Shown here one piece after another: positions 58,534-64,000 of a DNA stretch of 64,000 bases; position 1 is the stretch's first letter, and every line of letters begins with the position of its first letter. Source of the stretch: Actinomadura rayongensis. GTDB taxonomy: Bacteria; Actinomycetota; Actinomycetes; Streptosporangiales; Streptosporangiaceae. Both the position numbers and the translations under genes were made by a program. Where the stretch lies: contig NZ_WUTW01000001.1 in assembly GCF_009831215.1 (NCBI RefSeq), forward strand, positions 620,001 through 684,000. Direction: 5' to 3'. The notes below the pieces were generated by a model. That model searched no databases and was not told where the DNA came from. It saw nothing but the letters and a program-made list of their open reading frames with translations.

Positions 58534-60573
58534 ATGATCGGTGGCCCGGGGCCGGTGATGATACGCGGGATGGGTCCAGGCGACCCCGCGACCCGGCAGC
58601 AGATCAAGCCGGGGACGACACGGCGGGTCCTCCCGTACGCGAGGCCCTACCGGACGAGCATCGCCTTTCTGTTATTGATGACGGCGACGAGCGCGACGAT
58701 CACCGTCGTCACGCCGCTGCTGTTCAAATACCTGATCGACGACGGCATCGCGAAGCGCGACACGTCGATGGTGGTCTGGATCTCGGTCGCGACGGCCGCC
58801 CTCGCGGTGCTGGCCGCGCTCGTCGGATACGCGGAGAGCTTCTTCTCCGCGCGGATCAGCGAGGGCCTCGTCTACGAACTCCGGACGAAGGTGTTCGACC
58901 ACGTCCAGCGGCAGCCGCTCGCGTTCTTCACCCGCGCGCAGACCGGGTCGCTGGTGAGCCGACTGAACACCGATGTGGTGTCCGCGCAGCAGGCGCTCAG
59001 CCAACTCCTGTCCACCGTGGTGTCCAGCGTCCTGACGCTCGCGCTGGTGCTCGCCACCATGTTCTGGCTGTCGTGGTCCATCACCCTGATCTCGCTGGTC
59101 GTTCTGCCGCTGTTCGTTCTCCCTGGCAAGCTCGTCGGCAAGCGCCTCCAGCGCCTCATGCGCGAGTCGATGCAGCTCAACGCGGAGATGGGCTCGCTCA
59201 TGAACGAGCGTTTCAACGTGACGGGCGCGATGCTGGCCAAGCTGTACGGCCGTCCGGACCAGGAGGCGGGCCTGTTCTCGCGGCTCGCCGGACGCGTCCG
59301 CGACATCGGCGTCGTGACGTTCGTCCAGGGCCGCGTGCTGTTCCTGTCGGTCGCGCTGCTCAGCTCGCTCGCGACGGCCGTCGTGTACGGCGTCGGCGGC
59401 GGCCTCGTCATCCACGGGTCGTTCGAGATCGGGACGCTGGTCGCGCTCGCGACGCTGCTCACCCGGCTGTTCGGCCCGATCAACATGCTGTCCAACGCGC
59501 AGGCGAACATCCTGAGCGCGCTCGTCAGCTTCGACCGGCTGTTCGAGATCCTGGACCTGAAGCCGCTGGTCGCCGAGCGGTCCGACGCCGTCGCGCTGCC
59601 CCGCGCCGACGACGGCACCGCGCCGGAGATCGAGTTCGACCACGTCTCGTTCCGGTACCCGGCGGCGGCGGACGTGTCGCTGGCGTCGCTGGAGTCGATC
59701 GCGCTGCCGATGCCCGAGCGCGCCGAGAACGCCTGGACGCTGCGCGAGATCAGCTTCACCGCCCCGGCGGGCAAGCTCACCGCGCTCGTCGGGCCGTCCG
59801 GCGCGGGCAAGACGACGATCACCCACCTCGTCCCGCGCCTGTACGACCCGGGGGAGGGGACGGTCCGGATCGGCGGACGCGACGTCCGCGACCTCACCAC
59901 CGCGTCCCTGCGCGACACCGTCGGCATGGTCACCCAGGACGCGCACCTCTTCCACGAGACGCTGCGCTCCAACCTGCTGTACGCACGGCCCGACGCCACC
60001 GAGGACGACATCATCGAGGCGTGCAGGGCCGCCCAGATCTGGGACCTCATCAAGGCCCTGCCCGAGGGCCTGGACACGGTCGTGGGCGAGCGCGGCTACC
60101 GCTTCTCCGGCGGTGAGAAGCAGCGGCTGGCGATGGCGCGGCTGCTGCTGAAGGCGCCGCCGGTCGTGGTGCTGGACGAGGCCACCGCGCACCTGGACTC
60201 CGAGTCCGAGGCGGCGATCCAGCGGGCACTGAAGACGGCGCTGGCCGGGCGGACGTCGCTGGTCATCGCGCACCGGCTGTCCACCGTCCGCGACGCCGAC
60301 CAGATCCTCGTCCTGGACCGGGGACAGATCCGCGAGCGCGGCACCCACGACGAGCTGATCGAACTGGACGGCCTGTACGCCGAGCTGTACCGGACGCAGT
60401 TCGCGACGCAGGGACGCGGCAACGGCTCGCGTCCGGTGCCCGAGCCCGTCGGCCGTCCCGGCCCGATGCCCGGCCCGATGCCCGGCCCGGGCGGTCCGAT
60501 GCCCGGCATGCCCGGCCCGGGCGGTCCGCGGCTCATGGGCCCGCCGCCGGGCGGCGGTCCCGGCCCGTTCTGA
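58534..60573 (+). CDS. ABC half exporter with Gly/Pro/Met-rich tail
   Basis: A 679-residue B-family half exporter: six helices, Walker A GPSGAGKTTITHLV, signature RFSGGEKQRLAMARLL, Walker B VVLDEATAHLDSE with catalytic Glu, H-loop LVIAHRLST, so it can work as a homodimer. The last 50 residues are a low-complexity tail built of PMPGP and PGMPGPGG units, unusual for this family. ATG at 58534 follows GGAGGTGA. A strong terminator ends the transcript. The cargo is unknown. Confidence 0.92.
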   Translation: MIGGPGPVMIRGMGPGDPATRQQIKPGTTRRVLPYARPYRTSIAFLLLMTATSATITVVTPLLFKYLIDDGIAKRDTSMVVWISVATAALAVLAALVGYAESFFSARISEGLVYELRTKVFDHVQRQPLAFFTRAQTGSLVSRLNTDVVSAQQALSQLLSTVVSSVLTLALVLATMFWLSWSITLISLVVLPLFVLPGKLVGKRLQRLMRESMQLNAEMGSLMNERFNVTGAMLAKLYGRPDQEAGLFSRLAGRVRDIGVVTFVQGRVLFLSVALLSSLATAVVYGVGGGLVIHGSFEIGTLVALATLLTRLFGPINMLSNAQANILSALVSFDRLFEILDLKPLVAERSDAVALPRADDGTAPEIEFDHVSFRYPAAADVSLASLESIALPMPERAENAWTLREISFTAPAGKLTALVGPSGAGKTTITHLVPRLYDPGEGTVRIGGRDVRDLTTASLRDTVGMVTQDAHLFHETLRSNLLYARPDATEDDIIEACRAAQIWDLIKALPEGLDTVVGERGYRFSGGEKQRLAMARLLLKAPPVVVLDEATAHLDSESEAAIQRALKTALAGRTSLVIAHRLSTVRDADQILVLDRGQIRERGTHDELIELDGLYAELYRTQFATQGRGNGSRPVPEPVGRPGPMPGPMPGPGGPMPGMPGPGGPRLMGPPPGGGPGPF

Positions 60574-60577
60574 GCGA

Positions 60578-60611
60578 TCCGCAAGGCCCGCGACCCCGCG
60601 GGCCTTGCGGA
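60578..60611 (+). terminator. Terminator, perfect 15-bp stem
   Basis: TCCGCAAGGCCCGCG (60578-60592), loop ACCC, CGCGGGCCTTGCGGA (60597-60611), starting five bases after the exporter stop. It separates this gene from the following macrolide-exporter-like operon. Confidence 0.88.
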
Positions 60612-60737
60612 CGCATTTCCCCTCCGGCGCTTTCCGAAAAAGGCTCACCCGGCCCGTCCCGGCTGAAACCTTGCAGAAACCAGCCCTCCCGTAGAAAGAG
60701 GCCGCACCAGTAATCAGACAGGTAGCGGAGGCACGCC

Positions 60738-60812
60738 GTGAAGGGCAGCACCAGCCGAATCCCCGGCCCGAGCGCGGCCCGGGACCGGCGGCACCAGGAG
60801 AACGGATCATGA
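60738..60812 (+). CDS. Possible 24-codon leader ORF upstream of the adaptor gene
   Basis: GTG at 60738, behind GCGGAGG, opens a 24-residue ORF (basic, with no membrane or Cys-rich feature) that ends in an ATGA overlap with the adaptor start at 60809. Such placement is typical of translationally coupled leader peptides. There is no direct support beyond the ribosome site and overlap; it may be chance. Confidence 0.3.
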   Translation: MKGSTSRIPGPSAARDRRHQENGS

Positions 60813-61968
60813 GCGCGACGCAGGTCTCGGCCGACCCCGGCACCGGCCCTGCGGACGGCCCGGGGCGGCGGCGTCCCCGGCGCGGACGGCGCGGACGGCG
60901 CGGACGGATCGTCGCGGTCGCCGTCATCGTCCTCGCCGGCGCGGGCGCGGCGGTCGTCGTCGCCGACCCGTTCGGCGGCCCGGGCACGGCGCCCGCGGTG
61001 GACAGCGACGCCCCGACCGCCCTCGCGAAGGTCGCCCGGGGCACGCTGGAAGCCCGGACGCAGGAGAACGGCACGCTCGGCTACGCCGGCGACTACGACG
61101 TCATCAACCAGGCCGGCGGCACGATCACCAGGCTGCCCGCGGTCGGCGGGATCTACCGGCAGGGGCAGGCGCTGTACCGGGTGAACGGCAAGCCGGTCGT
61201 CCTGCTGTACGGCGCGTCCGTGCCGGTCTACCGGGCGCTGAAAGAGGGCATGAAGGGCGTCGACGTCCGGCAGCTCAACGCCGCGCTCGTCGACCTCGGC
61301 TACGCCTCGGGGACCGGGCTCAGCTCCACGTCGCCTTACTTCGGTTCCTCGACCGCGTACGCGCTGGAGCGGCTGCAGGACGACCTGGGACTGGACGAGA
61401 CCGGCGAACTGCCGCTCGGCCAAGCGGTGTTCATGCCCGCCAGGCAGATCCGCGTCCTGACCGTCACCGGTGTGCGCGGCGGGCCGATCGCGCCCAAGAG
61501 CACGGTGATCACAGCGTCGTCCACCGACCGGCAGGTCACGGTGTCGCTGAACGCCAGTCGGCAGACGCAGGTGAAGGAGGGCGACAAGGTCACGATCACG
61601 CTGCCCACCGGACGGACGACGAACGGCGTGGTGCGGTCGGTCGGCAAGGTCGCGAAGAAGGACTCGGGCGGCGGGTCCGCGAAGATCACGGTGAACATCC
61701 GGCCGACGGACCAGAAGGCCACCGGACGGCTCGACCAGGCGCCCGTCCAGGTTTCGATCGTGACCGATACGGCCAAGAATGTGCTTTCGGTGCCGGTGAA
61801 CGCGCTGCTCGCGCTGGTCAGCGGCGGGTACGCCGTCGAGGTCGCCGGGGCTGACGGCGTTCGCAAGCTCGTCCCGGTCGAGACGGGACTGTTCGACGAC
61901 AGCGCCGGACGCGTCGAGGTCGGCGGCGACGGCCTTGCCGCCGGGCAGAACGTCGTGGTGCCGGCGTC

Positions 61969-61972
<4 letters not shown>
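60809..61972 (+). CDS. Efflux adaptor (HlyD/MacA-like) with peptidoglycan-binding-like domain
   Basis: A 387-residue protein with an Arg-rich N-terminus, one membrane helix ([19 protein letters not shown]), a short lipoyl-like segment, a peptidoglycan-binding-like domain ([18 protein letters not shown] then [16 protein letters not shown]), and a C-terminal beta-barrel/MP-type part ([18 protein letters not shown]). This is the standard adaptor of Gram-positive MacAB-like exporters, linking permease to wall. It overlaps the ATPase gene (ATGA). Cargo unknown. Confidence 0.88.
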
Positions 61973-62711
<739 letters not shown>

Positions 62712-62715
<4 letters not shown>

Positions 62716-63908
62716 TGACCACGACCCCCGGGCGGCTGGCGCCGTCCGACCTCGCCCGGGTCGCGGGCGAGGGGCTGCGCACCCGGCGGACGCGCGCGGC
62801 GCTGTCCGCGCTCGGCATCGCGATCGGCGTGGCGGCGATGGTCGCGGTGCTCGGGCTGTCGGCGTCGTCGCAGGCGGGCCTGCTCGCGCAGATCGACAGG
62901 CTCGGCACCAACCTGCTGACCGTCACCGCGGGCAAGACGCTGACCGGCGACGATGCCGAACTGCCCACGGAGGCGCCCGGCATGATCGGGCGCATCGGGC
63001 CGGTGCAGCAGGTGCAGAGCACGGGGACGACCAAGGCGAGCGCGTACCGCAGCCCGCTCATCCCGGCGATCAACACCAACGCGCTGTCGGTCGACGCGTC
63101 CAGCCTGGACCTGCCGAAGGCGCTGCGCGCGACCGTGGCGCGCGGACGGTACCTGAACGCCGCGACCGCGCAGCAGCCCGTCGCCGTGCTCGGCGCGACG
63201 GCCGCCAAGCGGCTCGGCATCGACCGCATCACGCCGAACCTGCGGATCTGGGTGGGCGGGCAGTGGTTCTACGTCGCGGGGATCCTCAACCCGGTCGTTC
63301 TCACGCCGGAGATCGACACCTCGGTGCTGGTCGGCTATCCGGCGGCGCAGAAGTACCTCGGGTTCGACGGGCACCCGTCCACGATCTACGTCCGGACCGA
63401 GACCGAGCAGGTCGAGGACGTCCACAACGTCCTCGCTGCCACCGCGAACCCCGCTGATGCCAGCGAGGTGACGGTCAGCCAGCCGTCGGCCGCGCTGGAG
63501 GCCCGCGCCGCCGCGCAGTCGGCGCTGAACGGGCTGTTCCTCGGGCTCGGCGCGGTCGCGCTGCTCGTCGGCGGGATCGGCGTCGCGAACACGATGGTGA
63601 TCTCGGTGCTGGAACGAAGGTCGGAGATCGGTTTGCGGCGCTCGCTCGGCGCGACGAAGGGGAACATCCGCGTCCAGTTCCTGTCGGAGGCGATCCTGCT
63701 GGCCGCGCTCGGCGGCGTCATCGGGGTCGCGCTGGGCTCGGTCGCGACGTTCGTCTACGCGCAGCTCAAGGGCTGGTCCACGGTCGTGCCGGTGCTGGCG
63801 TGGGGCGGCGGGTTCGGGGCGTCGGTCGCGATCGGCGCCGTCGCGGGCCTGCTCCCGGCGCTGCGCGCGGCGCGCATGCAGCCGACCGAAGCGCTGCGGA
63901 CGGTCTGA
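62712..63908 (+). CDS. FtsX-like ABC permease (MacB type)
   Basis: A 398-residue permease: TM1 after [23 protein letters not shown], a large extracytoplasmic MacB_PCD domain, then three C-terminal helices with [29 protein letters not shown] (FtsX signature) and a final [13 protein letters not shown]. It completes a tripartite mechanotransmission-type exporter with the ATPase and adaptor. Confidence 0.94.
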
Positions 63909-63909
63909 C

Positions 63910-64000
63910 GTGTCCAGGATCGCCGCACCGGAGGAACCGGACGTGGAAGCTGAGGGGATGCCCCTGTCGCCCGTCGTGCGGGTCGCGGTCGCCGTGCTCG
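63910..64000 (+). CDS. Start of a further gene, cut by the window edge
   Basis: GTG at 63910, one base after the permease stop, opens a frame that stays open to the right edge (30 codons). The N-terminus is acidic and becomes hydrophobic at VVRVAVAVL. Too little is present for identification; spacing suggests it belongs to the same operon. Confidence 0.4.
   Translation, partial: MSRIAAPEEPDVEAEGMPLSPVVRVAVAVL

Noticed and set aside
60440..60540. Tandem DNA repeat resembling a repeat array
   Set aside because: The repeats are coding, part of the Gly/Pro/Met tail of the exporter; there are no spacer sequences as in a CRISPR array.

Overview
The window is about 73% GC with very dense, often start/stop-overlapping genes, GTG starts, actinobacterial two-component, TetR and MerR regulators, MMPL and MacB-like exporters and a three-part acyl-CoA carboxylase with an epsilon subunit. 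This fits a filamentous actinomycete (Streptomyces, Actinomadura or a relative; the genus cannot be read from the sequence). No tRNA, rRNA, CRISPR array or insertion sequence was seen.

Region 1 (1-12043) looks like chromosomal flank: the end of a spermidine-synthase-like gene, a MerR regulator divergent from an acyl-CoA dehydrogenase, an amine oxidase/HD-protein operon ending in a truncated HD remnant, a TetR with a dehalogenase-like hydrolase and a racemase, and a TetR divergent from a NarL-type two-component system followed by an MMPL exporter.

Region 2 (12182 to about 49074) is a natural-product cluster. A biotin carboxylase and an OmpR-type two-component system precede an angucycline-like type II polyketide set: two FAD monooxygenases (the second fused to a short-chain reductase that has its own internal start), TcmI-type cyclase, KS-alpha, chain-length factor, ACP, ketoreductase and aromatase/cyclase, then a glycosyltransferase and an MFS exporter. 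A second block carries the carboxyltransferase and epsilon subunits, a KAS III-type acyltransferase, an iterative type I PKS with KS-AT-DH-like-ACP layout (no ketoreductase, as in orsellinate synthases), a second glycosyltransferase and nucleotide-sugar genes. UDP-glucose dehydrogenase, UDP-glucuronate decarboxylase, 2,3-dehydratase, 3-ketoreductase and 4-ketoreductase together suggest an activated 2-deoxypentose. The inferred product is an aromatic type II polyketide carrying one or two deoxy sugars, one of them acylated by an orsellinate-type acid.

Three promoters in this region, in front of an FMN reductase, a DsbA/FrnE-like protein and a heterodimeric ABC exporter operon, share one MerR-type architecture: a TTGAC -35 box, a 19-bp spacer and a TGAACC-NN-GGTTCA dyad in the spacer. 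A SoxR-like iron-sulfur regulator is the last gene of the exporter operon, which suggests a redox-sensing self-protection regulon.

Region 3 (49135-64000) holds a helix-turn-helix protein, a UbiA prenyltransferase divergent from a type III PKS / methyltransferase / FAD hydroxylase operon (the srsABC phenolic-lipid layout), a lipoprotein, a TetR/MFS efflux pair with a clear operator, a two-component system, an ABC half-exporter, and a MacB-like adaptor/ATPase/permease operon with a possible 24-codon leader ORF.
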